A stretch of DNA of 64,000 nt from Serinus canaria (taxonomy: Eukaryota > Chordata > Aves > Passeriformes > Fringillidae): the NCBI RefSeq assembly GCF_022539315.1, contig NC_066316.1, forward strand, positions 102,976,179 to 103,040,178, given 5' to 3'. Made by a program: the position numbers and the translations under genes. Below the pieces are notes generated by a model, which did not search any database, was not told the origin of the DNA, and was given only the letters and a program-made list of their open reading frames with translations. Positions 1 through 14,100 of this stretch are shown here, piece by piece. The stretch's first letter is position 1, and the number at the start of each line of letters is the position of its first letter.

Positions 1-1823
1 CATGAGTTAATCCAGCATCACAGGTTATTTCTCCATAGCAAGCCTCTTGCCAAAACAGCCCATTCTTTACACAAGAAAAGACTAAAGAAGGAAAGAAATG
101 TGTCCTAGCAAACAGTGAGATGAATTCCTGACTGTAAAATTGGAAACAAAAAATGAAATATGAAAACAGAAACTTAAAGTATATCTGACTCCAAAGTTCC
201 TTTTTAGCTGTTCCAGTATCTTGGCTATAATGAGTGCAAAGATCTGGCAGTGTAATGCTTCTCCCTCTCTCTTCCTTTATTTCCCCTTCTTTCTTCAAAG
301 CCTGGCCTCACCTTGGAAAGTTTGCTGAGCTTAAGTTTTCTTTTTCACTGCAGCTTGAGATTCTTCCTGCTCCCTCTTTCTCCCTTAGCCTGGTGCATAT
401 TTGCATTCAGTGTCAAATTATGAAGTGGACTCTTCCTCGACTCTTCCTCAACTACTCTTGAGTTTTTCTCAAGAGTATCTGCCTGTTTTTTTCCTAAGAC
501 ACTGTCTTCATTTGGAATTCATACTTTCTTTCTGTAACAAAATGTTGGTGTTATCCTAATATTTTCTAAGTCATTGGTTACATTGAAATTGTCTGCTGTG
601 CATGGTCACAATCATTAGAACTCGTGTCCCTTCTCCTCTTCATGGGCTCAAGGAAACCTCCTAGCTAAGTCATCCATCCCTCAGCCATAAAGAATGGAAT
701 GAGATGAAGGAAAGAAAGAAGATGGGGGGGGGAAAAGGATAAGGATGTGGTGCATTTTTCTTTTATTTTCTTCCACATCAATTATGCTTTCTGTTTAAAA
801 AATTTTAAGTAGCAAATACTTCTAGGAAGCTGACCATCTCAATTGTCTCATTTACCCTAGTGTTTTTCTCTATGTGAGTAACAGTTCACTGACCTGATTG
901 GGTCAGATTGTGCTGTAGGTGCTCTTCCTGCTAGAAGTCTGGGCTGTGTTTCCTCGAGGTGCAAGAGCTTTCCCTTTCATGTCACTTCATAATCCATACT
1001 GTTCATTGTAGTGAGAAAATGCAGCGCACAACTTGTCATTCACTCTCTCCCCTGCTGCTGTTTTACCAGGCAACCCCTTAAGACTGCTCTTGACCTTTTT
1101 ATTCCTTAGTTCAACCCAAGAGTCCTGTAAGTCAATGTAATTAGTGTTTTAAGCCTGCTTATGATCTGCTTCTTTGTGATGCCTGCAGTGTGGTTATGCT
1201 TAAGCTTGGGGTACACTTTGAGACTCTGAAGAGTTAAACTGGGGAGAGCATTTCCTAGATCTTACATATGTATGACATGTGCCAGAAAAATTTTGAAACT
1301 ACTACTAACCATTATCAAAAAGTATGTTTTGCACTGCAATTCCCTTAAAGACCTGACTGCTTGAGAAGGTATGTCCTGGAGAAAAAATTTTGTCAAATTT
1401 CATACTGCTTGTTCACCATGCATGATTTCTTAATCTGAGGTTCAGTTTATTCCTATTTTGGTACTGAAATCAAACACATCTTAAACTTCTGAACTGCATA
1501 CAAGAAGAGGTATGATTGGGAAAAAAAAATGCAAAGTTAAATGACATCCTCAGTCAGCTGGAAAAGGCTTTTCTTTTCTTTAAAATTGAGCCTTGAGAGC
1601 AATAATGAAGAGTGAGAGGCTGCCTACAGGTGCAACGGAAAAAAACCCAACAAAAAACCCAAAACCATTTTAGTGTGGTTACATTTCATGGACAGATCAC
1701 CAGTGACAGTTCTGTTCTCCATCACTGGCAAATTCAGCTATGATCACAAAGGATGTGATTCACTGGGATAAATGAAAATACACTAATGGATGACTTGAAA
1801 GTCTGTAAAATCTGCCTATGCAT

Positions 1824-1884
1824 GTAAATTCTGTATAAATTCTACATATAAATTCTGTATATAAATTCTGTAAATTCTATAAAT
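1824..1884. repeat. Degenerate AT-rich tandem repeat
   Basis: The motif ATAAATTCTGTAT recurs about four times in imperfect form (TAAATTCTGTATAAATTC..., ATATAAATTCTGTAT, ATAAATTCTGTAAATTC). It looks like a short decayed minisatellite with a period of roughly 13-16 bases. Confidence 0.6.
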
Positions 1885-3316
1885 CCTTATAATTCCAGAT
1901 ACTTGAGCAAGACTTTGTTTTCTCTTTATTTGCTTTTAATCTGTATTTTTACGGTTTCTTATGCCTGTGGTAGCGCAAAACCAAAAGCTTCGTGTTCCCT
2001 GTCATACCTCTCTAGCACGACATAATTTTGCTGGCAGGATGGGAAGAGCTGGTACTGGTACACAGCTTTGCTTAGTGTGGTGCAGAAGCTTCCAGCCTGC
2101 TAAAGTGGTGCACAACAGCAGCAGCTGCCAGGTCTGTCAAGGCGGAGGCATTTAGTGGAGCTGCAGACAGATCCTTCAGATAAGTACTTGAGTGCAGAAA
2201 CATCTTGGCTTTCCAAATTCTGCCAGAAACCAGCTGTTTTCAAGGCCTGCTCTCCTCCCTGAGACTGTGGGACCAGCATCAGGAGGCAAAAAGCTTCTGT
2301 CAGTGAAAAGCTTTCTGAAATGGAAGATGCAGTAGGTGAATGTACAGTAAATAGAGGAGATGGGTTTGGATGGGTGCAGTTGGTGGTACCTGGCAGACAG
2401 GTGAACAGATTGGTGTAGGGGTAGAGCTGGGTTCCCACTGTGTTAGAGCTCTGCCATTTCAACTGCTCATGTGGAAGAAACCGAGAGAACATGGAAATGT
2501 GTCTCTGAGTGCCCAGGTAGGCTACATTTTGAAAGCTATTGCTTCCTGTCACCAACAGTGATGTGGCTGGAGTGCAGGATTCTTCTCACCTAATTTTGAT
2601 ATCCTTAAGTCAGAACTATGTGAAAATCCCTAATTTAATCTTATGGAGGGCTGGGTCACTGTTTTTTTCAGTTTCTTTCTGGGTGGGTCCATAACTTCAA
2701 GTTTCACTTGTGTTTCAGGTCCAAATAAGCTCAATATCTCAAAATGTAACACAGTCAAAACTGCCAAATTTTATCTGGTCCATTGTCAAAATCATGTGAG
2801 AATGTAAAGCATAAATCAGCAAATGATCACTCAAAACTGTGCTTAGCGTTCCCTCAGAAATCCAATATTATTATTAAACATGTATTTTACATAAATTGGA
2901 GTAACAGAGAATATGTTGCTCATGGCTCCATAAACCCCATTTAAGTACTTCATACTTCATCTTGTCTGAAAATTGGTCTCATTTCAGTTGTCCAGACTGA
3001 ATCCAAAATTTCACTGAACGTGGTGATAATTTGATTATATCCTAAGAATCAACTTCAGAGTTGGATCCACTGGACAAACTGAATACAGGAGAATGTTTGA
3101 TGCTTCCAGAACCTTATTGAAACACAAGTCATCCATCTTCTTTAGGCTGGATTATTTAGGGAAAACAAACATATCAACAAAAACCCCATATGTCCTTTTA
3201 TCTTGCTTCCTCATGAGTGTAGTCTCTTAGTTTCTGTGCCTCAAAAGAGGAGTATCCCAAGTCTCTATTTATTTATGCTTATAATTATCTGTGGTATTGT
3301 AAGATAGTTTTTACTG

Positions 3317-3348
3317 TATGTATATATATAGATATATAGATATATATC
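3317..3348. repeat. (TA)n microsatellite with GATA interruptions
   Basis: A run of alternating T and A is interrupted by GATATATAGATATATAT units. It is a simple repeat that may be polymorphic in length. Confidence 0.85.
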
Positions 3349-6262
3349 TCAAATATTCAAATATCTAACTCATTTCATTCTGAAAAAAACACATGTTTAA
3401 AAGATGAAGAATTAATTGTCCTGTGCTTGTATGTGCTCCTGTGAGCATTTCCCTTCCCAGTGGCTTCACTGGGAGTCATAATGCCCAGCTTACCATACTT
3501 AATTCATTTGACATGAGTTATATTATACATATGCTACAGATATAAACATTAACATTTACAGTTTTCTCTATTAGGATAATTTATATTTCTACCCAAAACT
3601 GCTTTTTAGGCTGCTTCAGAGCTTTAAGGATAATGCTGGTTACAAGTCTGGTTTAAGTTTTTGTATTTTTTAAGCCCAGCAGTTTTATAGTTTTCATAAA
3701 CCCACACTGAATTGAAATAATAGGGAGAAAATACTTACATTTTGGCAAGTTAGTATTAGGGTGAAATAGTTATTTTCTCTACTGTTGTGTAATTTTGCTG
3801 CGATAAGAAGTAGCTCAAGCACAGAAACACTGGAGTTACTGAGAACATTTAATATGATGACTGATCATTTAAAATATGCTGTGAAACACTTCGGGTTTAG
3901 AAATAGTTATGCCCTGAAGACTATCATGAAGAATGGCTGCATTCCACAGCAAGAACAGAGTGTTTGGAAAGCTTAGCTCACTCCAGCTTACTCACAATGA
4001 TGATAAATTGCCTGTATTGTACACTGTAGGCACAGTTTTTATGCAGGTGTTTCACTGGGAGGGGGGGTGGTTTGGGATGGGCTTTTTTAAATTAAACAGT
4101 GTTTCTGATCACTTCCCTCCCACCCCCTCTAAGAACACATAGAAAAATCATTTTGCTAATTGAGCTTCAAGTAATACAACTACAAGTAGTACAACTGTTG
4201 CATTATCTCTGCAACAGAGATGGAAATCCTGATTTTCCAATGTGTTCTGTCCCTAAGTACCCTGCTCTGTAATGAAACAAGGAAGTCTCCAGCATATCTT
4301 TGACCTCGATGTTCATAGTGTTAACCCAGCTATCCCTGTGCTGCCCTTTGCCTAATTCACTCTGTGGGAGGGAGCAAAACCAGGTCAGATTAAAGCTTCC
4401 AGGCTCTTACATTTGCCAAGAACAAGAACAAGGAGCAATTTCCTGCTGACACCTTTTCTGGAAAAAATGGTTACATTATCATTACTAAGACAAAAGGCTC
4501 CTGCAATACTGACCTTGAGAGGAGCAGCTTTGGGGGTTGCAGACAGGAATGAAAGACCATGTACTCTTCCCCTCCTCCAAAATGCAATTCATTTACTCAG
4601 AGGGAAGCAGTGATGGAGAAGAGTATGGCTGGGTTATCTGTGTCACCCCATCTTCTCTTAAAGCCTGAACCATTATTTGTTTATCTGCTTAGACACTGGT
4701 CTTCCTACTCACCATTCCAAGTTATCAGGGAATCATTTATCCATAGTGACTCAGTAACTGGGTCACAAAAGAATACAAAGACCATGGCAAGGGCATGATG
4801 TCAAGTATGGAAGGATAATTCACAAATTCTAGAAAATTTTGACAAATATTTTACCCATACTGACTGTTACTGACCTGCATTACAGCTGGGACATCATCAG
4901 GAGTTGACATGTTGGGTATTTGTCTCAGTATGATGGTTTGGGGACAAAGGAGTAAAGAGACTTCATCAACATAATTTTTGCATCAGAGGTGACAATGATC
5001 TCTGCTCATCTTATCTACCTGCATAGATATAGCCAAAGTTCTTTGTATGAAATATATGTTTCTCATAACACTGCAAAAATCTACAAGGGCTCAAGAAGAT
5101 ACACAATTTTTACAGATGTACGCAGGCACGCAGCGCAATACATTTCTCAGAAACTAAATATTTCATTATAAATTTACCAGCATGAACAAAATCACTTCCT
5201 CAGAATTATGTCGAAATTCTGAAATCACTGTTTATTTGTCAGGAAGGAGTAAAACTTACAGAGCACAAGATGCAATATTTTTGGCAATGTAAAATAAGTG
5301 TTGCAAAATTGAAGATGCTGCAAATATTTTCCTATAACTTTGTTCCATGCTATGCATTTTGTGGAAATATTTCCTCGAGGTGAAACACAAATTTTCTCAC
5401 AACTCACTTGGCAGGAAATAATGCAGTGAATGAACCCCTCTAGTTTTGTCCTGTTTTTCATGCCTTTAAACTCTACTGAGCTAACTGCATTTATCTTAGG
5501 AATGTAGTCAATAGGGCACTTTTTCATATTAATGTGCAATATATTTAAGAGGATCATCTGCTTATTTTTATTATTTTCTCAAACTGAAAGTATGGGAATT
5601 GGGCAAAATTATATGCAAAACAGAGAGACTTTGTCAGAAGCAATTTGGTTATAGATTATTTCTGCTTTGTTTTGTTTCCTTTTTCATCCACTAAAGCCAT
5701 TAGCACTTAATTCACCGATTCCCCTAGGCAAGGAAAGATTGTAGGCACAAAAATGTTGGGGAGGGGGATCTTAAATGGGGGTCTCTAACCTCAGAAATTA
5801 TGCTCTCAACAACCAATTTACAAGATAGAAGTGATTTTTCTCCTCAACCCTTAAGGAAGACAGTTAGTACTTCTTTTGGAAGGGATTTCTTACTTTGTTC
5901 ATTGTCTTGGATCTGACTATTGACATTTCTGCACAGCAAAGGGTAGGGCTTAAGCCACGGTGTCTGTTCCTACCTTCCCTCTTCTCAACAATTCTAGATT
6001 GGGCAGACTGCTGCTTTATGTCCTGGTTTTTGAGACCCCTGATATCTCAGTGCATCACAAGGTAAAGCCCCCATAGAAAACAGGCTGGGAGTTCCACTCA
6101 CCTGCACAGCACTTGGGAATTTCCAAGGCTGCAAGGCACTGTGCTATGGAGTGCAACACTTTCTTATCCATTGACGTTTTGTAGAAAAAACCCATCCACT
6201 AAATTAACAAATACAGAACCTCCATAAATTAGATTAGGTTTGCAGTCTGCACATCCTATATG

Positions 6263-6280
6263 AAAAAAAAAAAAAAAAAA
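6263..6280. repeat. Poly(A) tract, 18 A
   Basis: Eighteen consecutive A are followed by G and six more A. I see no retroelement body attached upstream, so it is taken as a simple homopolymer. Confidence 0.85.
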
Positions 6281-9200
6281 GAAAAAATGATCCACCACAA
6301 AACTGCTTAGTAAAATAAAATTCTGAATAACTTAATTCACAAAACCAATACAGAATATGCTTTGCTTACTGCAGGAGGTTCTTAAATTCTCTTCTGATCA
6401 GCACTTTTGATGTGATGCCAACAGCTTCCAGAGACACATACCTGTAGCAATGCTGACCTTTCAATATCAAGCAAATTAATCTACTGCTGCATCATGGCTT
6501 AAAATATGAGTGTTCACCAAGAGGCAGTCACTGAAAAGAATTCCACAGACTACATGTAGAATAAGACCTGATCAACATAAGTAAAAACAAAATAGTCTGG
6601 TCCTTTATGAACTCACACAATAAAAATAATAAAAATATGTGGAGTGACCAGGCTCTATTTCTGCTTTGCTTGAACCACAAATCATCTTGACCACCCCTTG
6701 TGTAATTTGTAAAGTAAACACGACTAACTTAGGACTCAAAACTGTCTATTTATTCTTCAGAGCTGATGGTGAGTTATGGGTTATGGTAGGACATAATATG
6801 TATGCCAGTTGAGTTACAGTCTGTGCAGAATACAACTGAAGAACTCAAGCTGAACTCAGTTGAGTCTGAAATAGGATTAAATCTGGAATATGTTTATGAG
6901 GAAGAGAATTTTTAAATGCTAAACACAAGTGCCATGTCTCTGTGACTGACCTAATAAGCATGCATATAATCTTTCTAACTGTTTGGAGATTGGTGGGTTG
7001 CTCTTTAGGTCACTAATATTTATACATGATGCATGTTTTAGACAGATAAAAAATTATACTTGATAGACTTCTGGAATGATACTGGGAAAAAATTCACCCC
7101 ATTCCAGCTACTCACAGCCAAAAATCCTTCAAGAAATTAGCAAAATAGAATAACATGGTGTGCATCATACAGGGATATTTATTTATTTTGTTAGTTTGAT
7201 TGGGTAATACAAACCCCTTATAGATAAGGTGATTACAAAACAGGAACAGCAGCCAAAGTCCTGGCACAAATTACTAAAACCCCCACCTCACTTTTGTCAA
7301 GATCAGCATCGTTCCCAAGCCAAATTTCATAAAAAGGATACACTACTTGAAAACAGCAATGAGAAAGAGATCACTGGAGACTTAGAGTCTGGCAACCAAG
7401 TTCTGGGAAATTCTTTTGAAAAAGTGACTAAACTAGAAGCTGAGAGAGGCCTTCTTGAGCTTTTAAGGGGATCTGTATCCTGAAAAAAATACACTCATCA
7501 GAGAAAATCAGGTTGTGTGTCAGTCAATTATTTTCCAAATTTCAGAAATTACAAGAGGATCTTAATTTTTCTGTATATAAAAAGCCAAGACAAAAACCAA
7601 ATAACTTAAAACAAACAAACAAAAAAACCAAACAAACAACAAAACCGTAAAAAATATTTTTCATCATCTAAGTTATTGTCTATGTATTTTTAGTTGGTCA
7701 TATTAAATCTGTGCATGAATCATGACCATGACTACAAATATGATGATGAAATGTCAAAACGAGCTTTCCCTTCCAGACCAAGAGCATCTTGTAACTTTGA
7801 GTGATCAGATGCCATTGATATTGTGACATTTTAGCAGACACTAAACTGCATAATTTATTTTTAGTTGGGACAATCTATGTAGATTACTTCATTCTAATAC
7901 CAAATATATTGGTTTGTTCTCCTTGACTGCCTTTACCAAACATGTAGTCCCATAACTCCCTTTTCAATTAAGAAAAGAAAGTTGCATGTTTTTCAACCAG
8001 GTCATGAGGATATCTATTTTAACTTACATCATGACAACCATTACTAAACATTTGAATATAAAAAAATCTGTTGTTTAAATTATTTTTTTCAAGACATACA
8101 TAAACTGCCTTATAAATGGTAAAATTTGTAAAAAGTTTATGACAATCAAAAGTTGCCATGTTGACAAGCATTTACAGCAGAAAATACTAATATTGTAATA
8201 GAATTGTAATGTCAATTCTTTCACTCAGACCAGAATTAAAAATTTAATGTTTGTGTCCAAGCACCTTTGAAATTCTTATGCTACTTAATAGTGAAAACTA
8301 CCCCTGATTTGACCTTGTCATAATTTGATCTCAAAGGCTGGTGATCTCTTTACCTTTCAGGAAATGTTTCTCAGCCCTTTGAAGTCACTCTGAATATTAG
8401 ACAAAGCTTCCTATTTACACATTTTAATCCTGGAAGGGTGGCAGTCAGTGGAATGATGGAAAGAAATGATCTGTGAGTAAATAGTGCTTATATTTCTCAT
8501 ACAATGTTCTATGAGATTTGTATAATGCAGTTTAAAACCATCTGATGTTCCTCATGCTGAAGTTTATTACCTTGTTCATTCGTTCACACTTAGCAAATTA
8601 TATCAAAGAATTGATGACAGGTTTTCCAATCATAAACATAATTCTTATCAAAGAACAAATCATGGCAAACTGGGAGGAATGGAAAAGGATATAATTTAGT
8701 GATGAGCATTAGTTCTTAAATATCTGACTTTAGACTGATTTCATCAAACAAAACTATGCTTACCACTTTTTCTTCCTTTTCAGGAAATTGTAAGGATTAT
8801 AAAAAACTGAAATTTGATGAAAGGTAATATATGAGAAATACATAGCATTAAAAGTTTCAGTGAGATATGTTACATCTTAAAAGTCTTATGCTAGGAACAG
8901 TTTTAATATTCTGGTTTTAGATACTCCTTCTCTTCACTTTTTTAAAGCTTTTATGTCTATTCCTACCTCACATGTAGATGTAGAAAGAAAATTATCCTGT
9001 ATATAAAGGTAAAAGCATATTGCAGACACTCAATAAATTTTGAATATAAGCTTCATGCTAAAATTAATTTCAAATGTAAATTTAAGGGATTTTATGAACA
9101 AGTTTTGGAATGCAAAGATAAAGCAGAATGTCATTGTGGACATATAAGTACCATTTTAATTAGTAAAGTGGAATTAATAATCTCTGAATTGTATATTTGA

Positions 9201-11053
9201 ACACATTTATCAAGGTAGACTTGAGGAAAAAAATTCTTGGTGTGCCAAGGAATTTTTTTCCTGAAAAATATTTTAAAAAGAGCACTGCCCACTCATTTTT
9301 CAATGAGACTCTGCCTTTTTTTTTCAATCTAAAGAAGATGGAAAATATTTGGTGGGCTAGATCAAGGAAAGCAAGTCTCTTTTACATTCACAAATGCATA
9401 AAGACATCCTGCTCTTTGCTCAGCTTTAATCAGGCTTCTCTGAAGTAGGTTAGGAACTTACTAAATAGATTTTTTTGCCCTGCATGTAGAGCAGATAAGC
9501 TCCTGAAAAGAAAAGGGATTGGGTATTCCCTGCTAAAGCACTCCTAGTGTATCTTATTTAGCCTGGTCCTTAGCAGGCAGAAGGGTGCAGTTTCCAGTCC
9601 ATGGAATTCTCAGAATATTGTAGATAGCACCACTTGCCTGAACTGTGACAGTAATGAACAACCCCACAGCACAAAATTGCATCCCAATCAGTTGTAGAGT
9701 AGCAGAAATTCAAAACTCTCCCAAACAGGTACAAAAATTTAGATAGCCATTTCCCACTGGTTGTAAATCATCTGTCTAAATGTCATCTTAACTCCGGGCT
9801 GTGAAGACCATTGTAAAAAAAGCAGTGTATTTTGCTGTAATTCATGTGGAAACTGTACTGCCTTGTAAAAACAAACCCTTTTTCACTGCTCAATCTCTGA
9901 TTAACTTGAGCTCAATAAAATCAATGACATAGCCTTCTTTGCAAGAAATTTTCCCTAATCTACAGATGGGTCTTTTGTGTCTGTGTGTGCCTGTGTACAT
10001 GTATGTGCAACTATGTTTCAGCTGAAACTTAGAATTAATAAGTACAACATATTCTTAGGAGCTCATAATGTGGGATTAAAGGTCTGATAAACTAAATCTA
10101 TTTACTTTCAGGGGTTGCCTATTGGAGTAAATTCACCAGTGGTGTCCAATAGGGAATATGCCAGTAAGAACTTGGACATAGTCATCACATAAAGAACACC
10201 AAATAAACATGGGCTACTGAAAGTGAGCAGTGATCAAAAAATCAGTCTAGAATGCCTAATGGATATTAAATACTTCAACCCTGGCGCTTAACCAAGAGGA
10301 CTAGAAGAGCAAATGCCAACTATTAAAATAGAAGCATTACTTTTACATCACATTTATTACACATCCATATTTTTCTGTGTGCTGTTGCCATCACTCTGAC
10401 TTGTCATGATAACTTGTTTCTGGCTCTTCCTCTATTTCTGTTGATCCAAGGGGCTCATTCAATACCCACTAATAGAGGCAAGGGAAATCTTTCCATGACT
10501 TCAGTGCACTCTGGATCAGATCTCACATTTTCTGAAACTTTCACATCCTTTGAGACCCCAGCTCTCACATTTTACCTTAGACAATATTGTCTTCACAAAT
10601 GGATATTTTTTTACTATGAAAATCAGTCTTTCCTTCTTGTTGAGGAAAGTGATGCCAGCCCCATTATTTATATCACATTTAGCAAACCCACAGGAGTTAA
10701 GGAAATCTGGAACTCTCCAGGAGATTGACTGCCTTGATGAGTGTAGCATAAGTCACCCAGGCTGAGGCCATTCACTCAGTTATTTCCATGTGTAAATATT
10801 AAGTTACAATATACTGTAATGGAACTAACAGTGCCTGCCCCAAGTCAGGTGCAACGAATGAGCTCTGCTTCAGTACCAGTGGTTACACACACAGCACCCT
10901 TTGCTTGCACGTGGACATGCATCATCTGACACTGAGACCAGGTTCTCTGTAATTTCACATCCCTGAGACATCACTGCCTTCTTTTGTTGTAGTTCACCTC
11001 TTACCTTGCAGGTGAAATTGCTCCCAGCCTGCAATTACTTGATTCCACCTTTG
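6281..11053. other. Unique AT-rich DNA, no gene recognised
   Basis: No coding exon or transposon was recognised. It contains a (CAAA)n-like tract at 7608-7645, a TG-rich patch near 9970-10015, and a 9-bp inverted repeat (CCTATTGGA / TCCAATAGG at 10118-10126 and 10145-10153). The open frame at 10414-10728 (plus, 104 codons) begins with a hydrophobic stretch resembling a signal peptide but has no other support. Confidence 0.6.
7608..7645. repeat. (CAAA)n-like simple repeat
   Basis: AAACAAACAAAC is followed by imperfect CAAA/AACC units. It is A-rich low-complexity sequence. Confidence 0.75.
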
Positions 11054-11157
11054 CTGGAGAAGGGATGGGACAAGGGAGCCACCGTTGGAGAAGGGATGGG
11101 ACAAGGGAGTCACCCTTGGAGAAGGGACGGGACAAGGGAGCCACCCTTTGAGAAGGG
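11054..11157. repeat. 31-bp minisatellite, about 3.4 copies
   Basis: A 31-base unit starting TTGGAGAAGGGATGGGACAA and ending GGGAGCCACCC is repeated head to tail, with copies starting at 11054, 11085, 11116 and a partial copy at 11147. Copies differ at only a few positions (for example GATGGG/GACGGG and GCCACC/GTCACC), so the expansion is fairly recent. The unit is purine-rich and more GC-rich than the flanks. Confidence 0.93.
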
Positions 11158-14100
11158 TGCCTATTACTGCTGTAATGGCTGACTCTTCTGAGCCTAAAAC
11201 CAGATCAGCCCTCCCTTAATGGTCCTCTTCTCAGTTTGGAAGATTACTTGCCAAACATGTGGTTGCATTTTGTGGTTTTGGACCACGAGACGAGGGGGAT
11301 GGTGAGACAAATTATTTAATACATGAGGCACCTTACAAAGTCTTGTTTCACATGGGCCACTTGTTTCTGTGGATTCTCTCTGTACAGAACACACAAAACT
11401 TCTGTGCCATTGATTTGTAAACAGTAGTGAAAAGTCTATATTTTCCATATTACTTACCAATCTGACAGAGGAGAAAACACCAGTGATATTTCTTCTACCT
11501 TCCCCAGAAAGTAATAAATGATTCTTCAATCTGGCCAAAACAGAAAGGACATAAGACCTCAAATCATAACCTTTTATGAATTTGCTACTAAAATAGCAGT
11601 TAATTTCCCAATGCAAAATAATTAACCAAACTGCTAACAGAAGCTGTTTCTCTACATGAAAAGTCCTGATTTAGTTAATTTTTTCAAATGTACACAGAGG
11701 CATCAGACTTTTGTGTCTAAAAAACTTCCATACTTTCATTATAAAAATAAATATTTTTCACATTACAAATATGTGAAGAAAGCTACTGAAACTTCTTCAT
11801 GTCTAACTCATCTAATTTGATGTTGCTTACTAGTAAGTTACAATCATTATTTTCCCTGAGCTCCTTGGTTCATTCATCATTCATCAGTTCTCAGACTAAA
11901 AGGAGTTTTTACAGCTGGGTCATAAAACAAATCAATGGAAATGTTGATGCAGTATTAGCTATATCAATCCTAACAGGTGTCTTTATAATAGCCCTTGTAA
12001 AAGAAACACCTCTATGCAGCTCACCAGCAGGCTCCAAGGAGTGTGCAGAAGGAGGGAGCAGAGAATAATGAGTAATTAGGGTTTTCACTAACCAGAAAGA
12101 TAGGTCCTTTCAATTTTTGCCCATTAAAGTCACACGTGTAAGCATTGTGGTTATATAGATCTCAGCTGCACACTTCCAGTAAACTCATGACGAAATATTA
12201 AAAACCCCAAAGAGGAATGGCTAATCTTCCAATTAACTTACTCATTGTATGCAACCCCATGAGCTCTGCCACAGACTCACAAGCAGGTGTCCATGTAAGG
12301 GAATTTCAGCAAGGAAAATTGTGTCTGTTGGAGTGATTGGTAAGAAAATATGTCACTGATCTGACATATTTATTGTTTAAATCACAGTTTAGGAAATGTC
12401 TTAGGGTTGGAAGTGTGTTGGAAGGCCAAGCTGAGAATTTCCTGGAGAGGTGACCAAGAGCCCACTGCAGAAAGAACCACCAGAGCCCTTGGAGGTGCCT
12501 CAGGACAACAGCCTGTCACTAGGAGCCCTTTTGGAGTGCACTCTTGTACACAAAATACACTGCTCTATAAAGCTGGTATTGTGGTGCTATTATGTGGGTA
12601 ATAACTTTTTTGAGCTTTCCTACCAATTAAGATCCTCCTCTGATTAGTGCAACTTCATCTATGTCACATGAACGACCCCTTCTCGTTCCTTACTCCTCCT
12701 GCAACCCGGCAGAGCAGCAGCATCTTCTTTATGCTTTGGACAACTGTACATCTGCATGAGCTAGAAGGATGTGTTAGTCCAAGCCACTGATTTCCCCTAG
12801 AGAAAGCTGAGGCACCTCCAGTGGAGATTAGTCAAGTTTTTATTAACTCTTGTATGAGTCACAATGGGCTTAAAGTTATGATTAATTCAGTTTCTAATGA
12901 CCCAATAACCAGTAGCAAAAAGGACTGCAGTGTGCAGAACACCTGCTCCTGGTCAAAACCCAGGAGCCTTTCCATAAGAGAATTTAAAAATCCAGGAACA
13001 TTTTTTTTTTATTTCTTAGATTGTGTCTGTGTAGCACAAAATACAACAGTTTGTCCTAAGCCCCAGAAAGCAACTTTGTGAAATATTAAACATATTTATT
13101 GTGAAACACAGAGAACATGAGTGTTTTGTCAGCATGGAGGTGTTTCTAAGGAGTCTGCACATCCCTTTGAAGACAACACCTCACAGGATGAGGCACAGGG
13201 GCCCTTCCCCAAGTGCCACACACTAAACATCTCCTGAAGCTTCCAAGCAGACCAAAGCCCTTGTTCCTTACTGCAGTCTCCTCCATTGTGCCTCCTCACA
13301 GCGGCAATGTCCAACCCAGGTCAGTGGGACTGAGAAGCCCCTACCTGCAGACTCCTTTTGAACCTTCATTTGTCTTGGGAAAAAAATGGCAAGTAAGGAA
13401 GTGTCAAAAGGCCACACACAACAAGGAAACCTTTTAGCTCTCAGTGAATGAATTTCACTTCATTATAGAGGACAGCCAGTATTTTTCCCTTTCTTGGGAA
13501 CATTTACAATTCCAACTCCTTTACTATTTTATCCCAAGGCCTGCAGTTTCTCGGAAGACCATTACATAGAAGTTCTCCTCTGTAGATTAATAGGATATTG
13601 CACAATAGGTTTAAAAACTGAATTCATGAAATGTTTTGAGCAAAAATAATAAAGTGTCCTCATCAGAGATTCCTGGATAGCTTGATTCTTTGCTGGTGTC
13701 ATGCCTGGGGTTAGTCTGGGAGTAAAAGAAGAGGGAGGGAGGAGACAAGAAGCACAGCACACTAAGTTGTTGGAGAGTCTGTTGGGAGCTATTAAACTTG
13801 GATGAAAACATGGCTTCCAGAGGGGCAGAAAGGAATAAAACTCCTTCTCCTTCATGAAAAACAGGTAAAGAACTCTCTTTTCCTACTTTTGGTATACTCC
13901 AGCACAAAGCCCCTTCTGACCTCATTAGCACAGCTAGAGCTCCCTCTTCTGATTCACACCCTCCTCCTCTTTGGGATGTGGACCTTGATATTCTCATGAG
14001 CCATGGCAGGAGCACCCAGCTGGAGCCTCCACTACTGAGGTGGTGTGCTCCATATCCCATCTGTCAGGATCAGACTGTGATTCCCAGAGACATAAAACTG

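Larger units (their letters stand above)
1..6262. other. Unique AT-rich DNA, no gene recognised
   Basis: I see no exon, RNA gene or recognisable transposon here. The longest open frame (2100-2555, minus, 151 codons) is low in recognisable features, with serine/cysteine/proline-rich composition and no domain, and I treat it as chance. Two AT-rich simple tracts within it are listed separately (1824-1884, 3317-3348). A G-run lies near 724-732. Confidence 0.6.

Noticed and set aside
2100..2555. Longest open frame (151 codons, minus strand)
   Set aside because: No recognisable domain, serine/cysteine-rich, and no splice or promoter context. This length is expected by chance in 64 kb on six frames.
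10414..10728. 104-codon open frame with a signal-peptide-like start
   Set aside because: A hydrophobic N-terminus alone is weak evidence. The rest has no cysteine pattern or domain, and three overlapping frames are open here.
11194..11616. 140-codon open frame, minus strand
   Set aside because: No motif, signal or family resemblance, and it is not flanked by exon-like splice sites.
13611..14060. 149-codon open frame, minus strand
   Set aside because: It overlaps several other frames in both orientations, has no domain, and its composition follows the local base content.
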